Origin: Streptomyces hawaiiensis
Lineage (GTDB): Bacteria > Actinomycetota > Actinomycetes > Streptomycetales > Streptomycetaceae
Assembly (NCBI RefSeq): GCF_004803895.1
Contig: NZ_CP021978.1
Span: 1,240,001 to 1,304,000 of the forward strand
Direction: 5' to 3'
Length of the DNA: 64,000 nt
Shown here: positions 31,377 to 41,307 of the stretch, one piece after another
Layout: each line of letters opens with the position of its first letter
How positions within the stretch are numbered: position 1 is the stretch's first letter
Notes under the pieces: generated by a model
Told to the model about the DNA's origin: nothing
Seen by the model: the letters and a program-made list of their open reading frames with translations, nothing else
Database searches by the model: none
Position numbers and translations under genes: made by a program

Positions 31377-31829
31377 TCACTCGGGCAGCGGGCGGTCGTC
31401 GACGATGTGCTTCATGACGAGTGTGGAGTTGAGGCGCTGCACGCCGGGGAGCCGGGCCAGCCGCTGGTCGTAGAGCTGCTGGAAGGCGGCCAGGTCGGTG
31501 GTGGCGACGCGCAGGAGGTAGTCGGGGTCGCCGAACAGGCGCTGGGCCTGGAGCACGTGCGGGACGGCGGCCACCGCCTCTTCGAACGCGGAGACCGTGT
31601 CGGCGTCCTCCCAGCGCAGGGTGACGAAGACCAGGGCCTCGAAGTTCAGGCCCACGGCGGCCGGGTCCACCACCGCGCGATACCCGCGGATCGCACCCTC
31701 GCGTTCGAGATCGCGCAGCCTGCGGTGGCAGGGCGAGACGCTCAGTTTCACGCGCGCGGCCAGTTCGGTGACCGTGAGACGGCCGTCCAGCTGCAGCTCG
31801 GTAAGAATTTTCCGGTCCAGGGCATCCAT
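31377..31829 (-). CDS. Lrp/AsnC family regulator
   Basis: 150 aa. The N-terminal HTH (LDRKILTELQLDGRLTVTEL) is followed by the RAM/AsnC ligand domain (FEALVFVTLRWEDADTVSAF, LFGDPDYLLRVATTDLAAFQ). It is divergent from a LysE-family amino-acid exporter across 111 nt, the classic arrangement in which an Lrp-type regulator senses an amino acid and turns on its exporter. Confidence 0.92.
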   Translation of the reverse strand: MDALDRKILTELQLDGRLTVTELAARVKLSVSPCHRRLRDLEREGAIRGYRAVVDPAAVGLNFEALVFVTLRWEDADTVSAFEEAVAAVPHVLQAQRLFGDPDYLLRVATTDLAAFQQLYDQRLARLPGVQRLNSTLVMKHIVDDRPLPE

Positions 31830-31940
31830 GGAGAAGATTCTGCCCCAGATTCCGCGATCAAGGAGTAAAGAAGGGAACACCTTCGGGCTGATCCGACCTA
31901 GCCTTCCTCTCGCACCACGGCACGTGAGAGGGAACGATCG

Positions 31941-32567
31941 ATGGACACGACCACGCTGGCGGCCTTCCTGGCGGTGGATCTGCTGCTGATATTCACCCCC
32001 GGCGCGGACTGGGCCTACGCCATCACGGCGGGCCTGCGGGACCGGTCGGTCGTGCCGGCGGTCGCCGGGCTGATCGCCGGATACGCGGGGTACACGCTGC
32101 TCGCCGTGGCGGGACTGGTGGTGATCGTGGCGAGCTCGGGGACGCTGCTCACCGCGCTGACCGTGGCGGGGTCCGGCTACCTGGTGTGGCTCGGCTGGGG
32201 CGTGCTCCGGCAGCCGGCCGCCTTGACGGCCTCCGAGGAGGAAGTGGCCTGCGAGGGCTCCACCCGGCTGCGGGTCATGCTCAGGGGAATCGGGACCAGC
32301 GGACTGAACCCCAAGGCCCTGCTGCTCTACTTCTCCCTGTTCCCGCAGTTCATCGACCCCGCGGGTGCCTGGCCGGTCGCCGGCCAGACCGGCCTGCTCG
32401 GCTCGCTGCACATGACCGCGTGTGCCGTCGTCTACCTCACCGTGGCAGTCCTGGCCCGCACGGTCCTGGGGACCAGGCCTGCCGCGGCCAGGGCGGTGAC
32501 CCGTGTCTCCGGGGCGATGATGATCGCCATCGGCGGGTTCCTGCTGGTGGAACGCCTGGCAGGCTGA
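31941..32567 (+). CDS. LysE family amino-acid exporter
   Basis: 208 aa integral membrane protein with about six helices. The N-terminal FTPGADWAYAITAGL matches the LysE/RhtB signature (PGP-like region), and GTSGLNPKALLLYFSLFPQF is the conserved central motif. ATG 31941 follows GAGAGGGAAC. Likely regulated by the divergent Lrp-type protein; the exported amino acid is unknown. Confidence 0.9.
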   Translation: MDTTTLAAFLAVDLLLIFTPGADWAYAITAGLRDRSVVPAVAGLIAGYAGYTLLAVAGLVVIVASSGTLLTALTVAGSGYLVWLGWGVLRQPAALTASEEEVACEGSTRLRVMLRGIGTSGLNPKALLLYFSLFPQFIDPAGAWPVAGQTGLLGSLHMTACAVVYLTVAVLARTVLGTRPAAARAVTRVSGAMMIAIGGFLLVERLAG

Positions 32568-32574
32568 CGGACCA

Positions 32575-32700
32575 GGACTCAAGCCGTATCACCGTGCGCC
32601 GGCCCCGGACGAGCACCCGGCCCTCGCCGTGCCGGCGCACCGCCCGCGCCAGGGCCGCCGACTCCGCGTCGCGGCCGACGGCTCGCACGCGACGAGTGCC
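32575..32700 (-). pseudogene. purU: Remnant of purU (formyltetrahydrofolate deformylase) C-terminus
   Basis: Read leftwards this segment encodes VGRDAESAALARAVRRHGEG followed by RVLVRGRRTVI, which matches the last ~35 residues of PurU, ending where PurU normally ends. No start, N-terminal ACT domain or formyl-transferase core is found upstream; 32701-32810 shows nothing. It lies just downstream of soxG, the usual place of purU in soxBDAG-purU operons. I read it as the leftover of a deletion. The rest of the 32568-32810 gap is empty. Confidence 0.65.
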
Positions 32701-32810
32701 GGGCCGAATCCTGGACAGCGCGAAGCAGAAGGAAACAGGAACCGCGACACGGCGGCGACGATGCCGGGCGACTCGGGCAGCCGGGGGTGAGAACTACTCG
32801 GCCGGTTCCG

Positions 32811-33413
32811 TCACGGCACCTCCGGTCGGCTGAACTCGCTCATCGCGTCGATGATCCAGCGCCCCAGGTAATCGGCGAACGAGGAGCGCGGCAGCAGGCG
32901 GTACGTCGGCGCGTCGTCGACCTGCCAGAGCAGTACGGCGACGGGCCCGACCGTGGTCGACACCGCCCGGCCCGGACCGAAGGCCCGGGGATGCAGGTCC
33001 AGCGGGCAGCCCTTCTCCAGCACCTGCCGGGCGGACGGGCCGCTCAGCTCCAGCGTGGTGCGGTTCGCGGAGACGTCCACGACCGACCCCGGGTCCGGCC
33101 CCAGTGCCTCCCGCAGCGCGGCGGCCTGGTCGGACCGGGAGAGCACGAGCCACTCGTCGGGCCCCAGCCAGAGGACCGTGCGGGGGCCGGACGCGGTGGT
33201 GTCACCGCACCGGCGCGGGAGCGGCGCCCCGAGGGCCGCCTCGACCCGGCCGGCCGCCTCGGAGGCGGGGTCGACGCGCACGTTCACCATGGTGAGGAAC
33301 GGCAACTCCCTCAGCGTGACGCCCCGGGCGCCGGTGACGGCGGCGGCACGCATCCGGTCCGCCATGTGGGCCAGGGGACTTCGGCGCAGCGTCGCGGGTC
33401 CTGTCTCAGCCAT
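32811..33413 (-). CDS. soxG: Sarcosine oxidase gamma subunit
   Basis: 200 aa. It matches SoxG by [17 protein letters not shown] at the start and [13 protein letters not shown] plus [14 protein letters not shown] in the middle, similar to the folate-binding fold of GcvT. It has a structural role in the heterotetrameric enzyme. ATG 33413 overlaps the soxA stop by 8 nt, so translation is coupled; AAGGGACC is the ribosome site. Last intact gene of the operon. Confidence 0.92.
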   Translation of the reverse strand: MAETGPATLRRSPLAHMADRMRAAAVTGARGVTLRELPFLTMVNVRVDPASEAAGRVEAALGAPLPRRCGDTTASGPRTVLWLGPDEWLVLSRSDQAAALREALGPDPGSVVDVSANRTTLELSGPSARQVLEKGCPLDLHPRAFGPGRAVSTTVGPVAVLLWQVDDAPTYRLLPRSSFADYLGRWIIDAMSEFSRPEVP

Positions 33414-36246
33414 CTCGCTTGGTCCCTTCCGGGTCGTAGAGGACGCAGTCGGTCACTTCGACGGGGACGAGGTCCTCGCCCACCGGGGCGAGCAGGGTCT
33501 CGCCGATCCTGGCCCGCCCGCCGGCGACCAGGGCGAGGGCGAAGGGGCGGCCGAGCGCCGGGCTGTGGTAGCTGGAGGTGACGTGGCCGAGCATCGGCAC
33601 CGGCACCGCCTCCAATGCGGCGTCGGGGGCGAGGAGTTGGGTGCCCTCGGGCAGCCGGGTCGTACGGTCGTGCGGCAGCAGGCCGACCAGGTGCTTGCGG
33701 TCGGCGCGGGCGGTGTCGGCGCGGGAGAAGGACCGTTTGCCGATGAAGTCCTTCTGCTTCGACACCACCCAGGACATGCCCGCGTCCTGCGGGGTGACGG
33801 TGCCGTCGGTGTCCTGCCCGACGATGATGTAGCCCTTCTCGGCGCGCAGCACGTGCATGGTCTCGGTGCCGTACGGAGTGATGCCGTACGGCTGCCCGGC
33901 CTCGTGCACCTGCTCCCAGACGGCCGGGCCGTACCACCCGCAGACGTTGATCTCGTAAGCCAGTTCGCCGGAGAAGGAGATCCGGCAGACGCGGGCCGGA
34001 ATGCCGGAGCCGAGGGTGGTCTCGCGGAAGGCCATGAAGGGGAACGCCTCGGCGGACAGGTCGAGGCCGGGCGCGAGCCGGGCGACGACCTCCCGGGACT
34101 TCGGGCCCACGACGGCGATCGTCGACCACTGCTCGGTCACCGAGGTGCAGTGGACGTCGAGTTCGGGCCACTCGGTCTGGAGCCACTCCTCCAGCCAGTC
34201 CAGGACGTTCGCGGCGCCACCGGTCGTGGTGGTCATGAAGTACCGGTCGTCGTCGAGGCGCAGCGTCACACCGTCGTCGAAGATCATGCCGTCGGGCTTG
34301 CACATGACGCCGTAGCGGGCCGTGCCGGGCTTCAGCTTCTTGAAGGCGTTGGTGTAGATCCGGTTGAGGAACTCGCCCGCGTCCGCGCCCCGGATCTCGA
34401 TCTTGCCGAGAGTGGAGGCGTCCATGAAGGCCACCCCCTCACGGGCCGCACGGCACTCGCGGGCCACGGCGGCGTCCATGTCCTCCCCCGGCCCGGGGTA
34501 GTACCGGGGGCGCTTCCACTGCCCGACATCCTCGAACTCCGCGCCGTGCGCCACGTGCCGGCTGTGCAGGGGCGTGGTCCGCTCCGGGTCGAACAGCTCG
34601 CCGCGCTCCCGTCCGGCCAGGGCGGCGAAGGCGATCGGCGTGTACGGCGCCCGGTAGGCCGTGGTCCCGATCTCCCCCGGTGAACCGCCGAGCGCCTCGG
34701 CGATGACACCGATGGCGTTGACGCCGGACGTCTTGCCCTGGTCGTTCGCGGTGCCGAGGGAGGTGTAGCGCTTGACGTGCTCGACGCCGCGCATACCGGC
34801 GCCGGTGGACCGCCGGACGTCGGCGACGGTGACATCGCGCTGGAGGTCGACGAAGTGGCTGTCCCAGGTGCCGGGTTCGCCGTCGGGGCCGGGGACCAGC
34901 CACAGGGCGCGGGCCGGGCCGGCGGGGAGCCGCGCGCCCTCGGGCGGTACGGCGACCGGGAACCCGGCCTCCGTCGCGGCCAGCGCACCCGCCCGCGCCC
35001 CTTCGGCCCGGCAGCCGTCGAGGTCGTACGTCCCGCGCGCCGCGCCGACGACCCGCTGGTTTCGCACGGCACCGTCGGGCACGAAGGCGACCAGGTCCTC
35101 GTCCCAGCGCAGCCGGCCCTGGCGCTGGCTGTGCAGATGCACCACCGGGCTCCATCCGCCCGAGACGGCGAGCAGGTCGCAGTCGGACACCTCCTGGCCG
35201 CCGGTGAGTCGCCCGTTCTCGTCGAGCCCCTGGACGGTGACGCCGGAGAGCCGGCCTGAGCCCGCCGTGCCGACCACCGCGCTGCCCGTCAGCACCCGCA
35301 CCCCGGTCGCCCCGGCGACCTCGGCGGCTCGCCGGGACAGTGCGGGCCGAGCGTCCACCACGGCGGCGACACCGATCCCCGCCGCGTGCAGATCGGCGAC
35401 CGTGTCGTAGGCGCTGTCGTTGGTGGTGCTCACGACGGCCCGTGAGCCGGGAGCCACGGCGTAGCGGTTGAGGTACGTCCGCACGGCCGAGGAGAGCATC
35501 ACCCCGGGCCGGTCGTTGCCCGCGAAGACCAGCGGCCGCTCGTGCGCGCCGGTCGCGAGCACCACTCGGCGGGCCCGGATGTGCCACAGCCGCTGGCGCG
35601 AGACCCCTTCGGGGGCCGCGGTTCCCAGGTGGTCGGTGCGGCGCTGGAGGGCGAGCACGTAGTTGTCGTCGTACGACCCGAAGGCCGTGGTGCGTCGCAG
35701 TACGACGACCTCGGGGGCGGAGTCGAGGGCCGCGCGGACGCCCGCGACCCACTCGGTGTCGGAGTGCAGTGAGCCGCCGGGCTCGGGCTGGTCGTCGACG
35801 AGGATCACCCGGGCGCCGGAACCGGCGGCTGCGGCGGCGGCCGCGAGTCCGGCCGGACCGGCGCCGACGACCAGGACGTCGGTGTGGACGAACTTCTTGT
35901 CGTGGACGGCGGGGTCGGGGGTGGGGTCGAGCGGGCCCATCCCGGACAATGTGGTGGCGGACAAGCCGTCGTACAGCTCCACGGTCGTCGCGGGCAGCAT
36001 GCCCTCCGAGCAGGAACCGGCCAGCCGCACCAGGGCGTTGGGCTCCTCGACGCCCGCGGCGACGATGCCGCGCGGGCGGCCGCGGTAGAGCGACGGGGCC
36101 ACCTCGACGAGCCCGTTCGCCAGCATCGCGGAGGCGAGGGTGTCGCCCGGGTGTCCCGTCAACTCCCGTCCGTCGACGGTGAACCGCAGCAGGGTGCCGC
36201 GGTCGACTCGGCCGCCCCGCGGCAGCCGGAAGCGCTGGTCGGTCAT
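33406..36246 (-). CDS. soxA: Sarcosine oxidase alpha subunit
   Basis: 946 aa, of normal length. An N-terminal 2Fe-2S-like/HCN-type domain (~15-105) is followed by the NAD+/FAD dinucleotide-binding part ([19 protein letters not shown] at ~126) and a C-terminal folate-binding GcvT-like half (~560-946, with [20 protein letters not shown] and [15 protein letters not shown]). The subunit holds NAD+ and receives the imine to make 5,10-methylene-tetrahydrofolate. ATG 36246 with GGAGGGAACC; it overlaps the soxD stop by 4 nt. Confidence 0.95.
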   Translation of the reverse strand: MTDQRFRLPRGGRVDRGTLLRFTVDGRELTGHPGDTLASAMLANGLVEVAPSLYRGRPRGIVAAGVEEPNALVRLAGSCSEGMLPATTVELYDGLSATTLSGMGPLDPTPDPAVHDKKFVHTDVLVVGAGPAGLAAAAAAAGSGARVILVDDQPEPGGSLHSDTEWVAGVRAALDSAPEVVVLRRTTAFGSYDDNYVLALQRRTDHLGTAAPEGVSRQRLWHIRARRVVLATGAHERPLVFAGNDRPGVMLSSAVRTYLNRYAVAPGSRAVVSTTNDSAYDTVADLHAAGIGVAAVVDARPALSRRAAEVAGATGVRVLTGSAVVGTAGSGRLSGVTVQGLDENGRLTGGQEVSDCDLLAVSGGWSPVVHLHSQRQGRLRWDEDLVAFVPDGAVRNQRVVGAARGTYDLDGCRAEGARAGALAATEAGFPVAVPPEGARLPAGPARALWLVPGPDGEPGTWDSHFVDLQRDVTVADVRRSTGAGMRGVEHVKRYTSLGTANDQGKTSGVNAIGVIAEALGGSPGEIGTTAYRAPYTPIAFAALAGRERGELFDPERTTPLHSRHVAHGAEFEDVGQWKRPRYYPGPGEDMDAAVARECRAAREGVAFMDASTLGKIEIRGADAGEFLNRIYTNAFKKLKPGTARYGVMCKPDGMIFDDGVTLRLDDDRYFMTTTTGGAANVLDWLEEWLQTEWPELDVHCTSVTEQWSTIAVVGPKSREVVARLAPGLDLSAEAFPFMAFRETTLGSGIPARVCRISFSGELAYEINVCGWYGPAVWEQVHEAGQPYGITPYGTETMHVLRAEKGYIIVGQDTDGTVTPQDAGMSWVVSKQKDFIGKRSFSRADTARADRKHLVGLLPHDRTTRLPEGTQLLAPDAALEAVPVPMLGHVTSSYHSPALGRPFALALVAGGRARIGETLLAPVGEDLVPVEVTDCVLYDPEGTKRDG

Positions 36247-36524
36247 CGGTTCCCTCCGGGGCGCGGCTCGTCGAGCCGGTAGGTGGTCAGCACCTCGTAG
36301 GTCGCGGTGTCGCGCAGGACGTTGAACCAGCGGCGGCAGCCGGTGCCGTGCATCCAGCGTTCGGCGAAGGGGCCCTTGGGGTTGTCGCGGTAGAAGACGT
36401 ACGCGGCCCACTGCTCGTCGGTGAGGTCGGCCGGGGTCTCGGGGTGCGGGACGTGGGCCTGTCCGCCGTAGTGGTACTCGGTCTCGTCCCGCGGGCCGCA
36501 CCACGGGCAGGTGATCAGCAGCAC
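36243..36524 (-). CDS. soxD: Sarcosine oxidase delta subunit
   Basis: 93 aa zinc-binding subunit: [20 protein letters not shown] supplies the CxxC and His ligands. The start is GTG 36524 with GAGGAG 8 nt upstream, and the ATGA overlap with soxA couples translation. It contributes to the stability of the SoxBDAG complex. Confidence 0.93.
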   Translation of the reverse strand: MLLITCPWCGPRDETEYHYGGQAHVPHPETPADLTDEQWAAYVFYRDNPKGPFAERWMHGTGCRRWFNVLRDTATYEVLTTYRLDEPRPGGNR

Positions 36525-36537
36525 GGTGGTGTCCTCC

Positions 36538-37758
36538 TCAGTGGGCCACGGCCGCTGCGCCGTGCTCGTCGATCAGGGCGCCCGTCGTGAAGCGTTCGAG
36601 GGCGAAGGGGGCGTTCAGCGGATGCGGTTCGCCCGTGGCGAGGGTGTGCGCGAAGGTCCAGCCGGCGGCCGGCGTGGCCTTGAAGCCGCCGGTGCCCCAG
36701 CCGCAGTTGACGTACAAGCCCTCCACCGGGGTACGGCCGATGATCGGCGAGGCGTCCGGGGTGACGTCGACGATGCCGCCCCAGGTGCGCAGCACGTGCG
36801 CGCGGGCGAAGACGGGGAACAGCTCGACGGCGGCGGCCATCTGCCGCTCGATGACGTGGAACGAGCCGCGCTGGCCGTACCCGTTGTAGGAGTCGACGCC
36901 GGCGCCCATCACCAGCTCGCCCTTGTGGGCCTGGGACACGTAGACGTGCACATGGTTCGACATGACGACCGTCGGGTGCACCGGCTCGTGCAGCTCCGAG
37001 ACCAGCGCCTGCAACGGGTGCGACTGCACCGGCAGCCGCACGCCGGCCCGTTCGGCCAGCACGCTGCTGTGCCCGGCGGCCGCGAGACCGACCCGGCCGG
37101 CGTGGATGCGGCCCCGGTCGGTCTCGACGCCCACGACCCGGTCACCGTCCTTGAGGAAGCCGGTGACCTCGCAGCCCTGGATCAGGTCCACGCCCAGCTC
37201 GTCGGCGCGGCGGGCCAGCGCCCAGGCCACGTGGTCGTGCTTGGCGATGCCGGCCCTTGGCTGGAAGGTGCCGCCGAGGACGGGATAGCGGGTGCAGGGT
37301 GAGACGTTGAGGATGGGGCAGACCTCGGCCACCTGGTCCGGGGTGAGCCACTCGGCGTCGACTCCGTTGAGGCGGTTGGCGTTCACCCGGCGCATGCCCT
37401 CGCGGACGTCCTGGGGGGTGTGGGCGAGGTTGAGGACACCGCGCTGGCTGAACAGGAAGTCGTAGTCGAGTTCCTCGGGCAGCCGCTCCCACAGCTTGAG
37501 CGCGTGCTCGTAGATCGCCGCGCTCTCGTCCCGGAGGTAGTTGGAGCGGATGATCGTGGTGTTGCGGGCCATGTTGCCGCCGGCCAGCCAGCCCTTCTCC
37601 AGGACCGCCACATTGCTGATGCCGTGGTTCTCGGCGAGGTAGTAGGCGGTGGCCAGGCCGTGGCCGCCCGCGCCGACGATGACGACGTCGTACGAGGAGC
37701 GCGGCTCGGGGTCGCGCCACAGGAAGTCGGGGTGCTCGGGCAGCGGTCGGGGGGTCAT
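36538..37758 (-). CDS. soxB: Sarcosine oxidase beta subunit (catalytic flavoprotein)
   Basis: 406 aa DAO-family oxidase. FAD-binding [20 protein letters not shown] lies near the N-terminus; [20 protein letters not shown] contains the histidine that carries covalent FMN in known SoxB proteins; [17 protein letters not shown] and [20 protein letters not shown] close the FAD site. It oxidises sarcosine to glycine plus a one-carbon unit and peroxide. ATG 37758 follows GGAGCC and overlaps the stop of the short glyA fragment by 4 nt. Confidence 0.95.
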   Translation of the reverse strand: MTPRPLPEHPDFLWRDPEPRSSYDVVIVGAGGHGLATAYYLAENHGISNVAVLEKGWLAGGNMARNTTIIRSNYLRDESAAIYEHALKLWERLPEELDYDFLFSQRGVLNLAHTPQDVREGMRRVNANRLNGVDAEWLTPDQVAEVCPILNVSPCTRYPVLGGTFQPRAGIAKHDHVAWALARRADELGVDLIQGCEVTGFLKDGDRVVGVETDRGRIHAGRVGLAAAGHSSVLAERAGVRLPVQSHPLQALVSELHEPVHPTVVMSNHVHVYVSQAHKGELVMGAGVDSYNGYGQRGSFHVIERQMAAAVELFPVFARAHVLRTWGGIVDVTPDASPIIGRTPVEGLYVNCGWGTGGFKATPAAGWTFAHTLATGEPHPLNAPFALERFTTGALIDEHGAAAVAH

Positions 37759-37994
37759 GCCGGGGCTCCGTCCACGCAGAGGGCCTGGGCGCCCGAGTGC
37801 GGCTGCACGTTCGCGGCCTCGGCGCCGAACAGGTCCCTCACCCGGTTGATGGCCGGCCGCTCGACGACGTCGACGTGTTCGCAGTCACCGTAGGAGCGGC
37901 GGCCCGGGCAGCCCTCGGCCTGCTTGTCGGTGAGGACCGAGCCCTGGGCCTCCAGCACGGCGGCCGGGGCGAAGTTCTCCGAGGCGATCATCAT
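37755..37994 (-). pseudogene. glyA: Truncated glyA (serine hydroxymethyltransferase) fragment coupled to soxB
   Basis: The 79-aa reading frame [20 protein letters not shown] and its continuation ([22 protein letters not shown]) correspond to roughly residues 30-110 of SHMT. The N-terminal arm, the PLP lysine region and the entire C-terminal two thirds are absent, and normally invariant residues are changed ([10 protein letters not shown] where GYPGRRYYGG is usual). The frame is open and its TGA overlaps the soxB ATG. glyA often leads sox operons, so this looks like a decayed first gene kept as a translated leader. It cannot be an active SHMT. Confidence 0.8.
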
Positions 37995-38027
37995 GGGTGC
38001 ACCATCCTGGGAGCAACTGATGCGCGA

Positions 38028-38039
38028 CTGATATATCAG
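38028..38039. promoter_or_regulatory. Palindrome CTGATATATCAG, candidate operator of the GntR regulator
   Basis: A perfect 12-bp palindrome in the 94-nt gap between the divergent sox operon and GntR gene. Its AT-rich core stands out from the GC-rich surroundings. FCD-type GntR proteins commonly bind palindromes of this size in such gaps, so repression of both genes is likely (inferred). Confidence 0.6.
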
Positions 38040-38088
38040 ACTCTGCGGTACGGTATGGGAGCTCGCCGGACAGGTCAAGGGGGCATTG

Positions 38089-38784
38089 ATGCGGCAGCTG
38101 GCGGCCGAGGGCAGGAGCGGGGATCCCCGGGGCGCGGAACCCGGCGGTGAGGAGCTGTCCCTCGCCGAGCGCGCCTACCGCGCCATCCGCGACCGGCTCG
38201 TCATGCTCGAGATCCGCCCGGGCGCGCCGATCCACGAGGAGCAGCTGGCGCAGTCCCTCGGTGTCGGTCGGACGCCGGTGCGCGAGGCGCTGAAGCGGCT
38301 CCAGTACGAGCGTCTGATCACGACCTATCCCCGGCGCGGCACCTTCGCCACCGAGGTCAACATCACCGACCTCGCCCATATCTCCGAGGTGCGCCAGGAG
38401 CTGGAACCCCTGGCCGCCGCCCAGGCCGCGCGGCGTGCCACGGCGGCGGACCGGGCGGTCCTGACGGCCCTGCGGCGGGGTCTGGAGAGCGCTGATCCCG
38501 CTCGGCAGGACGCCACCGAGCTGATGCACCTGGATCTCCAGGTCCACCGCGCGGTCTACACCGCCGCGCACAACCCGTATCTGGAGGACACCCTCGTCCG
38601 TCACGACAACCTCGCCACCCGCATCTGGTGCCTGTTCATCGACCGCCTGTCCGACATGGCGGGGCACGTCGAGGAGCACGGGCCGCTGATCGAGGCGATC
38701 GTCGCCGGTGAGCCGGAGAAGGCGGCGCGGCTCGCCCGGGGGCACGTCGAGGGGTTCGAGCAGGCGATCCGCGCGGCCATCTGA
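38089..38784 (+). CDS. GntR family regulator, FCD (VanR/FadR) subfamily
   Basis: 231 aa. The winged HTH ([20 protein letters not shown]) begins at residue ~35; the all-helical FCD ligand domain follows with the metal-site residues of the family ([40 protein letters not shown]). ATG 38089 with AAGGGGG 6 nt upstream. As the divergent neighbour of soxBDAG it probably responds to sarcosine or a related amine. Confidence 0.9.
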   Translation: MRQLAAEGRSGDPRGAEPGGEELSLAERAYRAIRDRLVMLEIRPGAPIHEEQLAQSLGVGRTPVREALKRLQYERLITTYPRRGTFATEVNITDLAHISEVRQELEPLAAAQAARRATAADRAVLTALRRGLESADPARQDATELMHLDLQVHRAVYTAAHNPYLEDTLVRHDNLATRIWCLFIDRLSDMAGHVEEHGPLIEAIVAGEPEKAARLARGHVEGFEQAIRAAI

Positions 38785-38898
38785 GCGTTCACGCTGGTCA
38801 CCGCAGTGCCTGTCGGCAGACGAGCCTCAGCGCGTCGGTAGCGGGACAATCGGTGCAGGGAATCGTGAGCAGACCGGGGCGGCACATCCGGAGGCACC

Positions 38899-41301
38899 GT
38901 GGAGGGACGCGTACCGGAGGACTTGGCGGTCGTCGTCGACGCCGACGGGGCGATCATGGTGTGGAGCGACGGTGCTCGCCGCCTGCTGGGATACGAACCC
39001 GCCGAGCTCGTGGGCAGGCCCGTCACCGACCTGCTCGCCGCCGGGCTGCCGGAGTCCACGCGGCGGCACGCGGCCGACGGCCGGCGCTGGGCCGGTGAGG
39101 TGGCGCTGCGCCACCGGGACGGCGACCGCGTCGTGGTCCGGCTGCAGGGGACGCCGCTGCTGAATGCCAGGGGCGGGCGGCTCTGGCTCGTGACCGGCAC
39201 CGTGCCGGTGTACACGCCGGCGCGGGCCGAGCACGGCACCCTGCCGCTGTGGGACCTCACGCTCGCCCAGCTCCCCGTGCCGGTGGCGGTCTACGACCGG
39301 GACGCCCGGCTGGTGGCCGCCAACGAGATCATGATCGAGGTCATGGGCAGGTCCGAGGAGGAGATGAGGGGCCTGACCCTGTGGGAGATCGAGCCGAACC
39401 CGCCCTTCGACACCTACGACCGCCTCCAGCGGGAGGTCCTGCGCACCGGCGAGATGATCTTCCATGAGGAGCACGGCCAGGCCCCGGGCGAGACCCGGCC
39501 GCACGCATGGTCCATGTTCCTGTCGCCGCTGAAGGACGAGGCCGGCGCGGTCCAGGGCCTCTCGGCGACCGTGTTCGACACGACGGAGCAGTACTGGGGT
39601 CGCCGCCGGCTGGCGGTGCTCAACGAGGCCAGTCTGCGGATCGGCAGCACCCTGGACGTGACCCGGACGGCCGAGGAGCTGGCCGAGGTGGCCGTGGCCG
39701 GGGGGTTCGCGGACTTCATCACCGTGGATCTGCTGGAGTCCGTCGCCCTCGGTGACGAGCCGGGACCGCTGCCGCCGGACACGCCGGTCAGCGTGCGGCG
39801 CACCGCGCAGCGGTCGGTGCTGGAGGGCTGCCCGGAGTCGGTGGTCGCCTCGGGCGAGACGACCCGCTACCCGGTGGGGACGCTGCCGCTGCGGACCCTG
39901 GGCGCCGACCGGGGCGCCCGGCACCGGCCGGGGGACCCGGAGCTGCGGGAGTGGCTCAGGGCCTCTCCCGGCCGTGCGGAGACCGTGTCCAAATACATGA
40001 TCCACTCGGTGATGATGGTGCCGCTGCGCGCCCGCGGTGTGACGCTGGGCCTGGTGCACTTCCTGCGGCACCGGACGCCGGAGTGGTTCAGCGAGGACGA
40101 TCTGCTGCTCGCGGAGGAGATCGTCGCCCGGGCGGCGGTGAGCGTGGACAACGCCCGCCGCTACACCCGTGAACGCCGCACGGCGCTGGCGCTCCAGCGC
40201 AGTCTGCTCCCCGAGCGGCCACCGGAGCTGGCGGCGATGGACGTCGCCTACCGCTATCTGCCGACCGGGGCCGGCGCGGACATCGGGGGCGACTGGTTCG
40301 ACGTGATCCCGCTGTCCGGCGCCCGGGTCGCCCTGGTCGTGGGCGACGTGGTGGGCCACGGCATCCAGGCGTCGGCCACGATGGGCCGGCTGCGGACGGC
40401 CGTACGCACGCTCGCGGACGTCGACCTCGCACCCGACGAACTGCTCACCCAGCTGGACGACCTGGTCATCCGGCTGGACCGGGAGGAGGGCCCGGAGGCG
40501 CGCGGCGCGCAGGAGGCGTCCGGGCAGGTCGGCGCCACCTGTCTGTACGCGGTGTACGACCCGGTGTCCCGGCGCTGCACCATGGCGCGTGCCGGGCATC
40601 CGGCGCCCGCGCTGGTCACGCCCGGGGGCGAGGTGCGGTTCCTGGATCTGCCGGCCGGGCCTCCGCTGGGTCTGGGCGGCCTGCCGTTCGAGGCCGCCGA
40701 GGTGCGACTGGAGGAGAACAGCCTGCTCGCCCTCTACACCGACGGCCTGATCGAGGCGCCCGACCACGACATCGAGGTCGGGATCGGGCTGCTGCACCGA
40801 GCGCTGAGCGGCCCCGCGGGCACGCTCGACGAGACCTGCGACCGGGTGCTGCGCACCGTGCTGGCCGGCCGGCCCGAGGACGACATCGTGCTGATGCTGG
40901 CGCGGACGGCGATGCTGGGCGCCGGGAAGGTCCGCACCTGGCAGCTGCCGCCGGAGCCCACTGCCGTGGCCCGGGCCCGCAAGATGGCGGGCGAGCAGCT
41001 GGCCGAATGGGGGCTGACGGAGGCGGAGTTCGCCACCGAACTGATCGTCAGCGAGCTCGTCACCAACGCGCTGCGGTACGGCGGGGCCCCCATCGAGCTG
41101 CGGCTGATCCGCGACTCGACCCTCATCTGCGAGGTGTCCGACGGCAGCAACACCGCGCCGCATCTGCGCCGGGCCCGGGTCTTCGACGAGGGCGGACGGG
41201 GGCTGCTGCTCGTCGCCCAGCTCGCCGAGCGGTGGGGCAGCCGCCAGACGGCCACGGGCAAGACCATCTGGGCGGAGCAGCCCCTGCCCGCCGGGATGTG
41301 A
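38899..41301 (+). CDS. SpoIIE/PP2C-type phosphatase with two PAS, GAF and HATPase domains
   Basis: 800 aa; GTG 38899 preceded by GGAGG. Order: PAS (~8-95), PAS (~118-235, VYDRDARLVAANEIMIEVMG), GAF (~245-425), RsbU-type PP2C phosphatase (~430-670, GADIGGDWFDVIPL and GDVVGHGIQASATMGRLRTA) and a C-terminal RsbW-like HATPase (~680-800, ELIVSELVTNALRYGG, DEGGRGLLLVAQL). Such proteins dephosphorylate and/or phosphorylate anti-sigma-factor antagonists in partner-switching stress pathways. No sigma or antagonist gene is adjacent, so its target must be elsewhere. Confidence 0.94.
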   Translation: MEGRVPEDLAVVVDADGAIMVWSDGARRLLGYEPAELVGRPVTDLLAAGLPESTRRHAADGRRWAGEVALRHRDGDRVVVRLQGTPLLNARGGRLWLVTGTVPVYTPARAEHGTLPLWDLTLAQLPVPVAVYDRDARLVAANEIMIEVMGRSEEEMRGLTLWEIEPNPPFDTYDRLQREVLRTGEMIFHEEHGQAPGETRPHAWSMFLSPLKDEAGAVQGLSATVFDTTEQYWGRRRLAVLNEASLRIGSTLDVTRTAEELAEVAVAGGFADFITVDLLESVALGDEPGPLPPDTPVSVRRTAQRSVLEGCPESVVASGETTRYPVGTLPLRTLGADRGARHRPGDPELREWLRASPGRAETVSKYMIHSVMMVPLRARGVTLGLVHFLRHRTPEWFSEDDLLLAEEIVARAAVSVDNARRYTRERRTALALQRSLLPERPPELAAMDVAYRYLPTGAGADIGGDWFDVIPLSGARVALVVGDVVGHGIQASATMGRLRTAVRTLADVDLAPDELLTQLDDLVIRLDREEGPEARGAQEASGQVGATCLYAVYDPVSRRCTMARAGHPAPALVTPGGEVRFLDLPAGPPLGLGGLPFEAAEVRLEENSLLALYTDGLIEAPDHDIEVGIGLLHRALSGPAGTLDETCDRVLRTVLAGRPEDDIVLMLARTAMLGAGKVRTWQLPPEPTAVARARKMAGEQLAEWGLTEAEFATELIVSELVTNALRYGGAPIELRLIRDSTLICEVSDGSNTAPHLRRARVFDEGGRGLLLVAQLAERWGSRQTATGKTIWAEQPLPAGM

Positions 41302-41307
41302 GCCGGG

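Noticed and set aside
31377..32582. Upstream extension of the Lrp-type regulator frame by ~250 residues
   Set aside because: The extension is His/Arg/Gln-rich noise antisense to the LysE exporter; the HTH begins right after the ATG at 31829.
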